Source of the DNA: Hyphomicrobiaceae bacterium
GTDB taxonomy: Bacteria; Pseudomonadota; Alphaproteobacteria; Rhizobiales; Hyphomicrobiaceae
Length of the DNA stretch: 55,108 bases
Direction: 5' to 3'
Assembly (NCBI GenBank): GCA_002919265.1
Contig: PKEY01000018.1
Coordinates: 1-55,108, forward strand
Position 1 is the stretch's first letter; every line of letters starts with the position of its first letter. Shown piece by piece: positions 1 to 9,619 of this stretch. The notes under the pieces are model-generated. The model was not told where the DNA came from and did no database searches. It saw only the letters and a list, made by a program, of their open reading frames with translations. A program made the position numbers and the translations under genes.

Positions 1-32
1 CCTTCTTCGTGCTTTCCGATACTGCTATTTGA

Positions 33-1061
33 TCAGGCCGCCTTCGCCAGCAGATTGCGGTTGATCAGTGTCTCAGCGATCTGGACCGCGTTGAGCGCGG
101 CACCTTTGAGCAGGTTGTCCGCCACGATCCACATGGCCAATCCGTTCTCGACCGTCGGATCTTCGCGGATACGGCTGACGAAAGTGGCAAACTCGCCCGC
201 GGCGTCGACCGGGGTCACATACCCGCCCGGCTCGCGCTTGTCGACGACCAGTACACCCGGCGCCTCGCGCAGGATGTTGCGCGCCTCTTCCGCCGTGATC
301 GGCTTTTCGAACTCGATGTTCACCGCCTCGGAGTGACCGACGAACACCGGAACGCGCACGCACGTAGCTGTGACCTTGATCTTCGGATCGAGGATCTTCT
401 TGGTCTCAGCCAACATCTTCCATTCCTCTTTCGTGTAGCCGTCTTCCATGAAGACGTCGATGTGAGGAATGACGTTGAAGGCGATCTGCTTCGGGAATTT
501 CTGCGGTTCGACCTCCTGACCCGGAACGTACTTGCCCTTGGTCTGGTACCACAGCTCGTCCATCGCCTCTTTTCCGGCGCCCGACACAGACTGGTAGGTC
601 GATACTACCACGCGCTTGATCGTTGCATAATCATGCAACGGCTTCAGCACGACGACCATCTGCGCCGTCGAGCAGTTCGGATTGGCGATGATGTTCTTTT
701 TCTGGAAGCCGCGAACGGCCTCGGCGTTGACCTCCGGCACGATGAGCGGGACATCCTGGTCGTAGCGCCAGGCCGATGAGTTATCGATGACGACGCAACC
801 CTTCGCCGCGATTCGGGGGGACCACTCCTTCGAGACAGACCCGCCCGCAGACATCAGGCAGATGTCGACCCGCGAGAAATCGAACTGTTCTATGTCATGG
901 CATTTGAGCGTTTTGTCGCCATAGCTGACTTCCGTGCCAAGGGAGCGCCGCGACGCGATCGCGTAGACCTCGTCCGCAGGAAATTGCCGCTCCGCCAGAA
1001 CATTCAGCATCTCGCGGCCCACGTTGCCCGTGGCACCGACAACAGCGACTCTGTAGCCCAT
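33..1061 (-). CDS. asd: Aspartate-semialdehyde dehydrogenase
   Basis: Cytosolic enzyme that reduces aspartyl-4-phosphate to aspartate semialdehyde with NADPH, the branch point for lysine/diaminopimelate, threonine and methionine. The 342-residue protein has the N-terminal nucleotide-binding GATGNVG motif (residues 9-15), the active-site cysteine in NPNCSTAQ (Cys130) and the acid/base histidine in GHSEAVNIE (His243). Length and ATG start fit the family. It stands alone with about 300 bases upstream before the next gene. In many relatives asd lies close to leuC and leuD; here leuC is 5 kb and leuD 20 kb away. Confidence 0.97.
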   Translation of the reverse strand: MGYRVAVVGATGNVGREMLNVLAERQFPADEVYAIASRRSLGTEVSYGDKTLKCHDIEQFDFSRVDICLMSAGGSVSKEWSPRIAAKGCVVIDNSSAWRYDQDVPLIVPEVNAEAVRGFQKKNIIANPNCSTAQMVVVLKPLHDYATIKRVVVSTYQSVSGAGKEAMDELWYQTKGKYVPGQEVEPQKFPKQIAFNVIPHIDVFMEDGYTKEEWKMLAETKKILDPKIKVTATCVRVPVFVGHSEAVNIEFEKPITAEEARNILREAPGVLVVDKREPGGYVTPVDAAGEFATFVSRIREDPTVENGLAMWIVADNLLKGAALNAVQIAETLINRNLLAKAA

Positions 1062-1363
1062 GACTAGCTTCTCTCATCAGGAAACAGGCCGACCACCTGT
1101 TCGGCCCCACGCTCGAATAGACGATTTGCACCAGGAATCAATACAGCGTGCCAAAAATAACGCGCTCAACTTGCCAAATCGGGCGATTCCGCAGTCGATC
1201 CGCAAACGAAATCTCTGCCATCAGCTTGTCAGACGGACTCAAAAGCCCAAAGCTGCGTAGGGAGAGGGGTGGAACGAAGTTCCGAGACAGCTATCGGAGG
1301 CCTATTGCAGCCTCCGACAGCACCCTTCGCGTTTGCGCGACCTGGTAGTCAGCTTAGGGAAAG
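1062..1363. other. Intergenic region upstream of asd
   Basis: About 300 bases between the asd start and the end of the DUF1178 gene, both on the minus strand. Short open frames here have no recognisable protein features. It should contain the asd promoter, but no convincing -35/-10 pair stands out. The only clear structure is the stem-loop listed at 1294-1317. Confidence 0.6.
1294..1317. repeat. Stem-loop downstream of the DUF1178 gene
   Basis: A perfect 8-bp inverted repeat (TCGGAGGC / GCCTCCGA) with an 8-base loop, about 50 bases past the DUF1178 stop codon in the direction of transcription. No run of T follows on the minus strand, so it is not a canonical intrinsic terminator. It could act as a 3'-end stabiliser or a Rho-assisted stop. 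Confidence 0.45.
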
Positions 1364-1804
1364 TCAGTTGTGGTCTTCCGGCAATCGTGGCAGCGGGAAG
1401 AACTCGATCCCTTCCTCCTGAAGCTCGCGAGCCTCCTCCAGCGTGGCCTCGCCGTAGATGCCCCGCTTCTCGACCTCGTCGTAGTGCATCTTACGGGCCT
1501 CCTCGGCGAACCGCGGCCCGACGTACTCGGCATTCTTCTCGACCTCAGCTCGCAAGCGGCGCATTAACGCCAGAAACTCCCGCCGCTTCTCAGCCATGGC
1601 CGCTTCGTTGGCCACCCTCACCTCCTGCTCCTTCGACCGGCCAACGGAGATGTTGGGCGCCATGATGGCTTTGGAGACATTGGTCGAGCCGCAAAGAGGA
1701 CAGCTCACAAGCCTGCGCGCAGCCTGTTTGTCGAAGTCCTCGCTGCTCTTGAACCAGGCCTCGAACTCGTGGCTATGATCGCACTGTAAGCTATACCGGA
1801 TCAT
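1364..1804 (-). CDS. DUF1178 family protein
   Basis: A 146-residue protein of the DUF1178 family, whose function is unknown. The N-terminal half looks like a small zinc ribbon: Cys8 and His10 near the start, and a CPLC pair at Cys35/Cys38. The C-terminal half is charged and predicted helical. It is the last gene of a minus-strand run comF - grxC - nitrilase - DUF1178, 27 bases after the nitrilase stop, so it is probably co-transcribed with them. Confidence 0.85.
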   Translation of the reverse strand: MIRYSLQCDHSHEFEAWFKSSEDFDKQAARRLVSCPLCGSTNVSKAIMAPNISVGRSKEQEVRVANEAAMAEKRREFLALMRRLRAEVEKNAEYVGPRFAEEARKMHYDEVEKRGIYGEATLEEARELQEEGIEFFPLPRLPEDHN

Positions 1805-1831
1805 GGAGCCCTTTCCGAATGCGCTGCAGGC

Positions 1832-2680
1832 TTAAGCATGTGTGACCTCGAACGGTCTGTCATGCCTTAAGGAGGGGATCCGCTTCCGGGCCTCCTCGAC
1901 CGCCTGCATGTCGATGTCCGCGAAAATAACCGTCGATTTCTCGCCGTCGGCTTCGGCCAAGACCTCGCCCCACGGCGAGACGATCATGCTGTGACCATAG
2001 GTACTGCGGCCGCACTCATGCGCTCCCACCTGCGCGGCGGCGAGTACGAAGCACTGCGTTTCGATCGCGCGAGCTCTCAACAGGACATGCCAATGAGCCT
2101 GGCCGGTCGGCACCGTAAAGGCCGATGGTACGGCAATCAGCTCAGCACCGCTTTTGGCAAGGGCCCGGTAGAGCGTTGGGAAGCGCATGTCGTAGCAGAT
2201 CGTCAATCCGAGAGATCCCCACGGCAAGTCGGCAAGTACGGCCTTGCGGCCGGGCTCAAAGTTGCGACTCTCACGATAACTTTCCCCGCCCGGCAGCTCG
2301 ACATCAAACATATGGATTTTGTCATAGCGCGCCGCAATCCTCCCCTCGGGCGAGAATAGGAAGGACCGATTGGCAATCTTATCGGGCTTGACCAGAACGC
2401 CCATCGACCCGAGATGGAGCCAGATGCCAAGCTCCCGCGCCAAGGCCTGACAATGGGCGATAGCCGGGTTGCCTTCCTCAGGCCGCGTTTCAACGAACAG
2501 GCGGGCGCGGTCCCGCTCCATCAACACGGAAACCTCGGGGGTCTGCACGTATTGAGCGCCACCGGCGGCAGCCTCGCGGATGAGCTTGGTCATCTCGACC
2601 AGATTACGAGCCACGTCGCGTCCGGTGCACATCTGCACGAGCGCTGCACGAAACCGCCGTTCTTGTGTTGCAGTGGGCAC
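1832..2680 (-). CDS. Carbon-nitrogen hydrolase (nitrilase superfamily, Nit/omega-amidase-like)
   Basis: A 282-residue nitrilase-superfamily hydrolase with the complete catalytic triad: Glu49 in QTPEVS, Lys121 in YDKIHMFD and Cys162 in LTICYDMRFP. The KIHMFDVELP and YDMRFP motifs place it with the Nit1/Nit2 branch, whose members hydrolyse deaminated glutathione or alpha-keto-acid amides. The exact substrate cannot be read from the sequence. Its close position behind glutaredoxin 3 (24 bases) is consistent with a glutathione-repair role, which is an inference. Predicted cytosolic. Confidence 0.9.
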   Translation of the reverse strand: MPTATQERRFRAALVQMCTGRDVARNLVEMTKLIREAAAGGAQYVQTPEVSVLMERDRARLFVETRPEEGNPAIAHCQALARELGIWLHLGSMGVLVKPDKIANRSFLFSPEGRIAARYDKIHMFDVELPGGESYRESRNFEPGRKAVLADLPWGSLGLTICYDMRFPTLYRALAKSGAELIAVPSAFTVPTGQAHWHVLLRARAIETQCFVLAAAQVGAHECGRSTYGHSMIVSPWGEVLAEADGEKSTVIFADIDMQAVEEARKRIPSLRHDRPFEVTHA

Positions 2681-2704
2681 TCTTAAGACCCCCCGCTGTC
2701 GCTG

Positions 2705-2962
2705 CTAGACCGCCAGCATCCGGTCAAGCTGCCCTGTGCGGTCAAGCTCGTAAAGATCGTCGCAGCCGCCGACGTGCGTCTCTCCAATCCAGATCTGCGG
2801 GACAGTGCTACGCCCACCCGCTTTCACCGTTATCTCTTCCCGCAGGGCAGGGTTGCCAGTGACGTCGATCTCGTCGAAGGCGATACCCTTCCGATTGAGC
2901 AGCTGCTTCGCCATGAGGCAATAAGGGCAGAACCTTGTTGTGTAAATGGTGACCTTTGCCAT
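2705..2962 (-). CDS. grxC: Glutaredoxin 3
   Basis: An 85-residue class I glutaredoxin. The redox-active CPYC motif is at Cys12-Cys15, followed by the TVPQIWIG segment with the cis-proline and the GGCDDLYEL glutathione-binding loop. It reduces protein disulfides and mixed glutathione disulfides in the cytosol. It lies between comF (86 bases upstream) and the nitrilase (24 bases downstream) in the same orientation. Confidence 0.95.
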   Translation of the reverse strand: MAKVTIYTTRFCPYCLMAKQLLNRKGIAFDEIDVTGNPALREEITVKAGGRSTVPQIWIGETHVGGCDDLYELDRTGQLDRMLAV

Positions 2963-3048
2963 TTTCTAAATACTCGGGAGTGTGCGCTGAACATCTAGGC
3001 TGCGCATCCGCATGAAGGAAGGCGGTTGTGAAGGTTCCATCGCCGCAC

Positions 3049-3816
3049 TCATGGGGTGATCAGGCTATCACTGGTCACAAGGCCCAGCGCGAGAACGTCC
3101 ACGCGCGATGCGCCAGCCCGTTTCAGCACCCGGGCACAACCTTCCACCGTGGCCCCTGTCGTGATGACATCGTCAATGAGGACGATGGCGCGCCCCTCGA
3201 CCGACGCGGCGCGTTTGGGATGGACCGCAAATGCGCCCTGCACGTTGCGCCGCCGCTGATCTCTCGTAAGCCCAACCTGACTGGTCGTCCGCTTTGTCCG
3301 CAACAGAATGAACGGATCCCAAGCAATGCCTGTCAGCTTGTGGACTTCTTTGGAGAGAATGGCCGCCTGATTGAAGCGCCGCTTGAGCAATCGCCAGCGA
3401 TCGAGCGGCACCGGCACAATCAGGTCAGCATCCTGCAGCAGTTCTTCACCGGCCTGAACGAGCCAGCGGCCGAAGAGTCGACGGGCGATGTGGCTGTCGC
3501 CGTACTTCAGCTGATGAACGAGGTCGCGCAGGACGCCGTCGAAATGAGCCACGGCCCGGGCCCGATCATAGATCGGCGGATCAGCCTCTGCCTGAGCTGA
3601 GATCGCCCGGCCGCCGATATCGTAGGGCAGAGGAATCCCGAGCCGATCGCAAATGGGCGGGCGAATGAACTTGATGCTCCGCCAACACTGCGCGCATAAG
3701 GCATCGTGCACGGCCAGCGGCTTACGGCAGTAAAGACAAGTTGGCGGTACGACGAGGTCGGCTAGGGTAGCCGCTGCCGATTTCGCGTGATCGCGGATGG
3801 AACAGACGATACTCAT
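3049..3816 (-). CDS. comF: ComF family protein (phosphoribosyltransferase-like)
   Basis: A 255-residue ComF-family protein. It has an N-terminal four-cysteine zinc ribbon (Cys27, Cys30, Cys41, Cys44) and a C-terminal phosphoribosyltransferase fold with the PRPP-loop motif VLIDDVITTG (about 212-221). Family members support DNA uptake in competent bacteria, but the gene is widespread in non-competent alphaproteobacteria, so its role here is uncertain. It opens the minus-strand run to DUF1178 and is divergent from the methyltransferase at 3916, with a 99-base shared promoter region. Confidence 0.9.
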   Translation of the reverse strand: MSIVCSIRDHAKSAAATLADLVVPPTCLYCRKPLAVHDALCAQCWRSIKFIRPPICDRLGIPLPYDIGGRAISAQAEADPPIYDRARAVAHFDGVLRDLVHQLKYGDSHIARRLFGRWLVQAGEELLQDADLIVPVPLDRWRLLKRRFNQAAILSKEVHKLTGIAWDPFILLRTKRTTSQVGLTRDQRRRNVQGAFAVHPKRAASVEGRAIVLIDDVITTGATVEGCARVLKRAGASRVDVLALGLVTSDSLITP

Positions 3817-3915
3817 GACGCAACTCGGACCACGGGCCGTATCCTAGCGCCGAGTGTCGAACCTGGGCACTTCCCGCGCGGAAAAACACATCCTCGAATG
3901 GCGCGTTAAACGATC

Positions 3916-4842
3916 ATGAGTGATGACAGCCAGATCTTTGACCTTCAGCTGCTGAAGCAGCGGCGGGACCGCGCGGCCTCAAATATCTTTGCGCACGATT
4001 TCCTTCTGCAACGCGTAGCGGAGGACTTTGCCGTACGCCTTAGCGCCGTGCAGCGGCAATTCCCAATCGCAGTCGATCTCGGCGCATACCACGGCGTCTT
4101 GGCTCGCACAGTTGCTGACATACCAGGCGTCCTACTTGTCGTGAGTGCCGACTGCTCGCGGCGAATGCTGAGCCTTTGCCCCTCGCCGCGTGTGCTGGTC
4201 GACTTCGAGGTGCTTCCGTTCGCCGACGAGTCACTGGATCTCGTCGTTTCCGGCCTGACGCTTCACCTCGTCAATGACCTTCCGGGCACGCTCATCCAAA
4301 TTCGACGCGCGTTGAAGCCAGATGGCCTGCTGCTCGCAGCCGTTCTGGGCGGCGAAACGCTCAGGGAACTGCGTGAATCGTTCCTTCTCGCAGAATCGGA
4401 GCTCGAGGGTGGCGTTAGCCCGCATGTCGCGCCATTCGCCGACGTTCGCACATACGGAAGCCTTTTGCAGCGCGCCGGCTTCGCGTTGCCGGTAACGGAC
4501 TCGGATGTCGTAACCGTAACGTACAGCTCACCGCTCGCCCTGATGCAGGAGCTTCGCGGAATGGGCGCAACCAACACCCTCATCAGCCGTCGCCGTACGC
4601 CACTACGGCGGAGCACCTTGATGCGTGCGTGCGAGATTTACGTCGAACGGTACGCAAGACCTGACGGCCGCATTCCTGCGACTTTCGAAATCATCACCTT
4701 GACGGGCTGGGCACCACACGAAAGCCAGCAAAAACCGCTCAAGCCAGGCTCGGCACAAGTCCGTCTCGCAGACGTGCTCCGTACACGCGAGATTTCGGCC
4801 GGAGAGAAAGCCGGACCGTTGCCGCCGAAGCGAGAAGAGTGA
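3916..4842 (+). CDS. SAM-dependent methyltransferase-fold protein, NDUFAF5-like
   Basis: A 308-residue class I methyltransferase-fold protein. The N-terminal segment (about 7-20, IFDLQLLKQRRDRAA) and overall layout resemble mitochondrial NDUFAF5, which hydroxylates an arginine of complex I subunit NDUFS7 during assembly. Motif I is atypical, VDLGAYHG at about 53-60, lacking the usual GxGxG. Later segments include LDLVVSGLTLHLVND and LKPDGLLLAAVLGG. A complex I assembly role is an inference from family resemblance. Divergent from comF; its 3' end faces the methyltransferase at 4867. Confidence 0.8.
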   Translation: MSDDSQIFDLQLLKQRRDRAASNIFAHDFLLQRVAEDFAVRLSAVQRQFPIAVDLGAYHGVLARTVADIPGVLLVVSADCSRRMLSLCPSPRVLVDFEVLPFADESLDLVVSGLTLHLVNDLPGTLIQIRRALKPDGLLLAAVLGGETLRELRESFLLAESELEGGVSPHVAPFADVRTYGSLLQRAGFALPVTDSDVVTVTYSSPLALMQELRGMGATNTLISRRRTPLRRSTLMRACEIYVERYARPDGRIPATFEIITLTGWAPHESQQKPLKPGSAQVRLADVLRTREISAGEKAGPLPPKREE

Positions 4843-4866
4843 TCGATCGAGGCGTGGCCTTCGCAG

Positions 4867-5667
4867 CTACTTCCGTGCGATGACCAGCCCTTCATCGAGC
4901 GAGAAATAGAGTTTTCCGCCTTGCTGGCGCGGACGGAAAAATGCGCGGAGGGCACCGGAAGAGCCCATAACTACGGCTTCAAGTTGGGCGATCGTGGCCT
5001 TGTCTGCGCCCATGCGCTCAGCCCAAGGAATGAACTCGATTTCCTTCGGCAGAATCTCGACCGCAGAAATCGAAAACCCTGCCTCGGAAATCGCCGTCCG
5101 CCATTCTTCGATCGTCAAACAACGGCCGTGGCTAGGGTCGCGCAGTTTTTCGAAGGCATTGTGGGCCTTCGCTGCTTCGTGCAACTCGTCCTTAGTGAAA
5201 CCCGGCGTCGAACCCTCATCCGGCGAGATGTTGTCGACCAGCGCGAACGTACCGCCGGGCTTCAGCACCCGGTAGGATTCGGCGACGAATTTCGGAATAT
5301 CGGGAAAGTGGTGAGGCGCGATACGGCAGGTGACGAGATCAAAGCTGCCATCGTCGTAGGGCAGCGCCATTGCATCGGCTTTCTCGAAGATGACGTTCTC
5401 GAGACCCCGCGATTTGGCCAGCTTCTCCGCCTCGGCCAGCATCTCGTCCGTGATGTCGCTGGCGATCACTTCCGCCACATGAGGGGCAAACGCAAGCGCC
5501 GTATGCCCTGCACCCGTGGCAACGTCGAGCACGCGCCAGTGCTTCTCTGGCCGCACCAGATCGATCAGACGTTGAAGACTGGCGCCTTTGGCGTGAACAG
5601 GGGAGGTGGCGTAACCCGCGGCGTGAGCGCCGAACTGCTTCTGAACGAGCGATTTCGTCTCTGACAT
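4867..5667 (-). CDS. Class I SAM-dependent methyltransferase (UbiE/YcgJ-like)
   Basis: A 266-residue methyltransferase with a classical motif I, VLDVATGAG at 46-54, followed by SDITDEMLAEA, FDLVTCRIAPHHF and YRVLKPGGTF. The pattern is closest to UbiE/MenG-like and YcgJ-like proteins, but the acceptor is unknown. The open frame runs 80 codons further upstream with a low-complexity sequence that does not look like protein, so the MSETKSLVQ start at 5667 was chosen. It is downstream of leuC on the same strand. Confidence 0.8.
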   Translation of the reverse strand: MSETKSLVQKQFGAHAAGYATSPVHAKGASLQRLIDLVRPEKHWRVLDVATGAGHTALAFAPHVAEVIASDITDEMLAEAEKLAKSRGLENVIFEKADAMALPYDDGSFDLVTCRIAPHHFPDIPKFVAESYRVLKPGGTFALVDNISPDEGSTPGFTKDELHEAAKAHNAFEKLRDPSHGRCLTIEEWRTAISEAGFSISAVEILPKEIEFIPWAERMGADKATIAQLEAVVMGSSGALRAFFRPRQQGGKLYFSLDEGLVIARK

Positions 5668-5732
5668 CGCCGCGCCACCTGAACGAAGGTTGGATGCGCG
5701 CCCGACTTCACAGCCGGGCGCGCTCAAAAGCG

Positions 5733-7133
5733 TCAGTGCCAGGTGCGCACGTCGACGAAGTGCCCGGCAATGGCTGCCGCTGCCGCCATGGCTGGCGACA
5801 CCAGGTGCGTACGGCCAAGGCGACCTTGGCGGCCCTCGAAGTTCCGGTTCGAGGTCGAGGCGCAGCGCTCGCGCGGCTTCAGCTGGTCCGGGTTCATCCC
5901 GAGGCACATAGAGCAGCCTGCCTCGCGCCAGTCGAAGCCGGCTTCCTTGAGGATCTTGTCGATCCCTTCGGCCTCAGCCTGTTGCTTCACCAAGCCCGAG
6001 CCCGGAACGACCATCGCGTAAACATTTGGCGCCACCTTCTTGCCCTTCGCGATGCGGGCTACCTCACGCAGGTCCTCAATGCGGCCGTTCGTGCACGAGC
6101 CGATGAACACGCGATCGATCTTGATATCGGTGATCTTGGTCCCCGGCGTCAGGCCCATGTAGTCGAGCGCGCGCTTCATGGCCGCCCGCTTCGCCTCGTC
6201 CTCGACCTTTTCCGGATCGGGAACGACGCCGGTGACGGACACCACGTCTTCAGGGCTGGTGCCCCACGTAACGATCGGCGGCAGGTTCGTGGCGTCCAGC
6301 CGAACCTCGGTGTCAAAATGCGCACCTTCGTCGGAGTACAGCGTCTCCCAGTACCGCATGGCCATGTCCCAAGCAGCGCCCTTCGGCGCCTTGGGCCTGC
6401 CCTTGAGGTATTCGAACGTCTTCTCGTCTGGCGCAATCAAACCTGCGCGAGCGCCCGCCTCGATGGACATGTTGCAGACCGTCATGCGGCCTTCCATCGA
6501 CAGCGAGCGGATGGCCTCGCCAGCGTACTCGATGACGTGGCCGGTGCCGCCGGCAGTGCCGATCTCGCCAATGATGGCCAGGATGATGTCCTTCGCCGTT
6601 ACGCCCTCCGGCAGCTTGCCGTCGACGATAACGCGCATGTTCTTCGCTTTGCGCTGAATGAGCGTCTGCGTGGCGAGCACATGCTCGACCTCGGACGTAC
6701 CGATGCCGTGAGCCAACGCGCCGAAAGCGCCGTGCGTCGAGGTATGGCTGTCGCCGCAGACGATCGTCGTGCCTGGCAGCGTGAAGCCCTGCTCAGGGCC
6801 GATGACGTGCACGATGCCCTGCCGGACGTCGAGCTCGTTGTAGTATTCGATGCCGAAATCCTTGGCGTTTTGCGCCAGCGTCTCAACCTGCAAGCGGCTC
6901 TCGGGATCGTCGATCCCGTTCCGGCGATCGGACGTCGGTACGTTATGATCGACAACCGCCAGCGTCTTTTCCGGCGCACGGACCTTGCGGCCGGCAAGTC
7001 GCAATCCCTCGAAGGCCTGCGGAGACGTCACCTCGTGCACGAGATGCCGATCGATATAAATCAGGCAGGTCCCGTCCGGCTGACGCTCAATAACGTGATC
7101 GTCGAAAATTTTGTCGTAGAGGGTGCGCGCCAT
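5733..7133 (-). CDS. leuC: 3-isopropylmalate dehydratase large subunit
   Basis: Large, iron-sulfur subunit of isopropylmalate isomerase (2- to 3-isopropylmalate, leucine pathway). The 466-residue product has the aconitase-family cluster cysteines in [13 protein letters not shown] and [11 protein letters not shown], and the [12 protein letters not shown] motif. The [10 protein letters not shown] start at 7133 gives the usual length and has GGGAGG a few bases upstream; the open frame extends 53 more codons through a terminator hairpin, which cannot be coding. The small subunit leuD is 13.6 kb away on the other strand. A leader with a strong terminator precedes the gene. Confidence 0.96.
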   Translation of the reverse strand: MARTLYDKIFDDHVIERQPDGTCLIYIDRHLVHEVTSPQAFEGLRLAGRKVRAPEKTLAVVDHNVPTSDRRNGIDDPESRLQVETLAQNAKDFGIEYYNELDVRQGIVHVIGPEQGFTLPGTTIVCGDSHTSTHGAFGALAHGIGTSEVEHVLATQTLIQRKAKNMRVIVDGKLPEGVTAKDIILAIIGEIGTAGGTGHVIEYAGEAIRSLSMEGRMTVCNMSIEAGARAGLIAPDEKTFEYLKGRPKAPKGAAWDMAMRYWETLYSDEGAHFDTEVRLDATNLPPIVTWGTSPEDVVSVTGVVPDPEKVEDEAKRAAMKRALDYMGLTPGTKITDIKIDRVFIGSCTNGRIEDLREVARIAKGKKVAPNVYAMVVPGSGLVKQQAEAEGIDKILKEAGFDWREAGCSMCLGMNPDQLKPRERCASTSNRNFEGRQGRLGRTHLVSPAMAAAAAIAGHFVDVRTWH

Positions 7134-7222
7134 TCCCTTGCCTCCCAACTCCGCTGGCATGGTGATAGCCGTTTGCTGTCGATCTGAAAACCCCGCGCGC
7201 GTGTGGTCGCTTCGCACAGGAT

Positions 7223-7251
7223 AAAAAAAAACCGGGCCCGAAGGCCCGGTT
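7223..7251 (-). terminator. Intrinsic terminator inside the leuC leader
   Basis: On the minus strand a 9-bp stem (AACCGGGCC pairing with GGCCCGGTT) closes a 4-base loop and runs straight into nine T residues. It lies about 90 bases before the leuC start codon, downstream of a candidate promoter. It is therefore either an attenuator controlling leuC or the end of a short independent RNA. Confidence 0.85.
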
Positions 7252-7262
7252 GAAAGTCGAAC

Positions 7263-7331
7263 CGCATCCCGAAGGATGCGTGAAGGCGTCAAAGGGAGGG
7301 TACGGCCTTCATCAGCTGTCCGTCACAGCTG
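7263..7331 (-). promoter_or_regulatory. leuC leader: three consecutive hairpins and a 7-codon frame
   Basis: Between the candidate promoter and the terminator are three inverted repeats: CAGCTGT/ACAGCTG (7313-7319 with 7325-7331), GAAGGC/GCCTTC (7282-7287 with 7305-7310) and CGCATCC/GGATGCG (7263-7269 with 7274-7280). The middle loop encloses a mini-frame ATG...TGA at 7289-7312 encoding MKAVPSL, with one Leu codon (CTT) and no strong ribosome binding site. The layout resembles a transcription attenuator, but the peptide is not leucine-rich, so the sensing mechanism is unclear. Confidence 0.5.
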
Positions 7332-7336
7332 CGCAT

Positions 7337-7367
7337 AATATAAGCAGCGCGCTCTGGATTTGAGCAA
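7337..7367 (-). promoter_or_regulatory. Candidate leuC leader promoter
   Basis: On the minus strand TTGCTC (7362-7367) is followed after 18-19 bases by an AT-rich TTATATTAT element (about 7335-7343). The AT-rich block stands out in this GC-rich sequence and would start an RNA near 7328, entering the leader hairpins. The spacing is slightly long. Confidence 0.4.
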
Positions 7368-7371
7368 GCTG

Positions 7372-7402
7372 GCGGGCCGCATGTTTGCCATGCGAGGCCC
7401 GC
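7372..7402. repeat. Stem-loop at the end of lysR
   Basis: GCGGGCC (7372-7378) pairs with GGCCCGC (7396-7402), with an inner GCATG/CATGC extension and a two-base bulge. It sits 24-54 bases past the lysR stop codon on the minus strand and lacks a T-run. It may end the lysR message and separate it from the leuC leader. Confidence 0.5.
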
Positions 7403-7425
7403 ATGACTTTAGCCCGTTGAAACTC

Positions 7426-8319
7426 CTAGCTTTTGGCTTGCCTGGAGCTGGCGACGAGGAAGTCCCGCAAAACCTGAACTTTCTTCGAAGTCCGCAATTC
7501 TTCGGGATATACGAAGAGGATCGGAATCTTCGGAAATTGAACGTCTGAAAGAACGGTAACGAGGTCTCCTTCCTCCTCCGTTAGGTAATCCGGAATAAGT
7601 CCGATGCCTATTCCTGCGCGAATGGCGTATTTCAGCGCAACGATGCTATTCGCGGTAAAAACAGGAACGCGCGGCTCTTTTCCTTCCCGGCCAATCGTTT
7701 CCAGTGCACGAATGGCCGAAAGATGCATTGCCGGTGTACCGCTATAGGAAACGAAACGGTGGCTGCGCTCCAGCTCCTCCAGCGTTTGCGGCACGCCGTA
7801 TTTGCGCACGTATTGGGTCGAAGCGTAGGCGCGTACGTGCATGCTGAAAAGCGGCCGCCGAATGAGATCGGCTTGATCCGGCTCGCGCGTCCAAATGGCG
7901 ACGTCCGCCTCGCGCATCGAAATATCGATTTGGTCGTCATTGAGGACGAGCTCGACTCGAATGTCCGGGTAGAGCTCCATGAATTCCTTGAGCTTCTGGG
8001 TTACCCAGACCGTCCCCAGGCCGACCGGCGCGGTGATGCGCAGCTCTCCGCTCGGTTTTGTTGTAGTGTCAGACAGCAGCATCTCTGCCGTCTGCAGCTT
8101 GTTCATGACCTCGGTCGCGGTGCGATAAAGCATCTCGCCCTGCTCGGTCAGAACAAGACCGCGGGCATGTCGGTGGAAGAGGGCGACGCCCAGCTCGCGT
8201 TCCAATGCAGAAACCTGTCGGCTGACAGCCGACTGGCTCATACGGAGAATGTCGCCAGCGTGCGTGAAGCTGCCAGCTTCGGCCGCGGCATGAAATATTC
8301 TGAGCTTATCCCAATCCAT
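7426..8319 (-). CDS. LysR family transcriptional regulator
   Basis: A 297-residue LysR-type regulator. The winged helix-turn-helix spans about residues 2-60 (DKLRIFHAAAEAGSFT through MSQSAVSRQVSALE), followed by a linker and a periplasmic-binding-like effector domain. The MDWDKLRIF start at 8319 was chosen because that is where homology normally begins; the open frame extends 23 codons upstream without support. It lies between trxB and leuC, both on the same strand. Neither its target nor its effector can be read from the sequence. Confidence 0.92.
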   Translation of the reverse strand: MDWDKLRIFHAAAEAGSFTHAGDILRMSQSAVSRQVSALERELGVALFHRHARGLVLTEQGEMLYRTATEVMNKLQTAEMLLSDTTTKPSGELRITAPVGLGTVWVTQKLKEFMELYPDIRVELVLNDDQIDISMREADVAIWTREPDQADLIRRPLFSMHVRAYASTQYVRKYGVPQTLEELERSHRFVSYSGTPAMHLSAIRALETIGREGKEPRVPVFTANSIVALKYAIRAGIGIGLIPDYLTEEEGDLVTVLSDVQFPKIPILFVYPEELRTSKKVQVLRDFLVASSRQAKS

Positions 8320-8529
8320 GACACCTGTTCGGCCGGTACCCGCGCGACCGCGTTCCGGCAGAACCTGACCTGAGGTCAGCGACCCCATAACACCAGTTCC
8401 TGTTTCTGCGGACGGATGATCTTGCGAAGAGCGCGGACAGCTTTCTGATTTCTTCGGGACCAGCTTAAGCTAAAACGATGTAAAAACAAAGGCCTGACTC
8501 AAACGCAAGAGAACTCTTCCAGTAATGCT

Positions 8530-9501
<972 letters not shown>

Positions 9502-9619
9502 TCAGCTCATGATCCTGTTTCGTCAGTAGCCCTCGCGGGCAAGCGGAAACTCACTAACACAGTTCAACATCAACCATGCTCCGGTGCAGCCATTGGGGAC
9601 GCGGGCAGCACACACCTTT

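Noticed and set aside
5694-7187. 497-codon open frame on the plus strand opposite leuC
   Set aside because: Shadow of leuC; no recognisable motifs.
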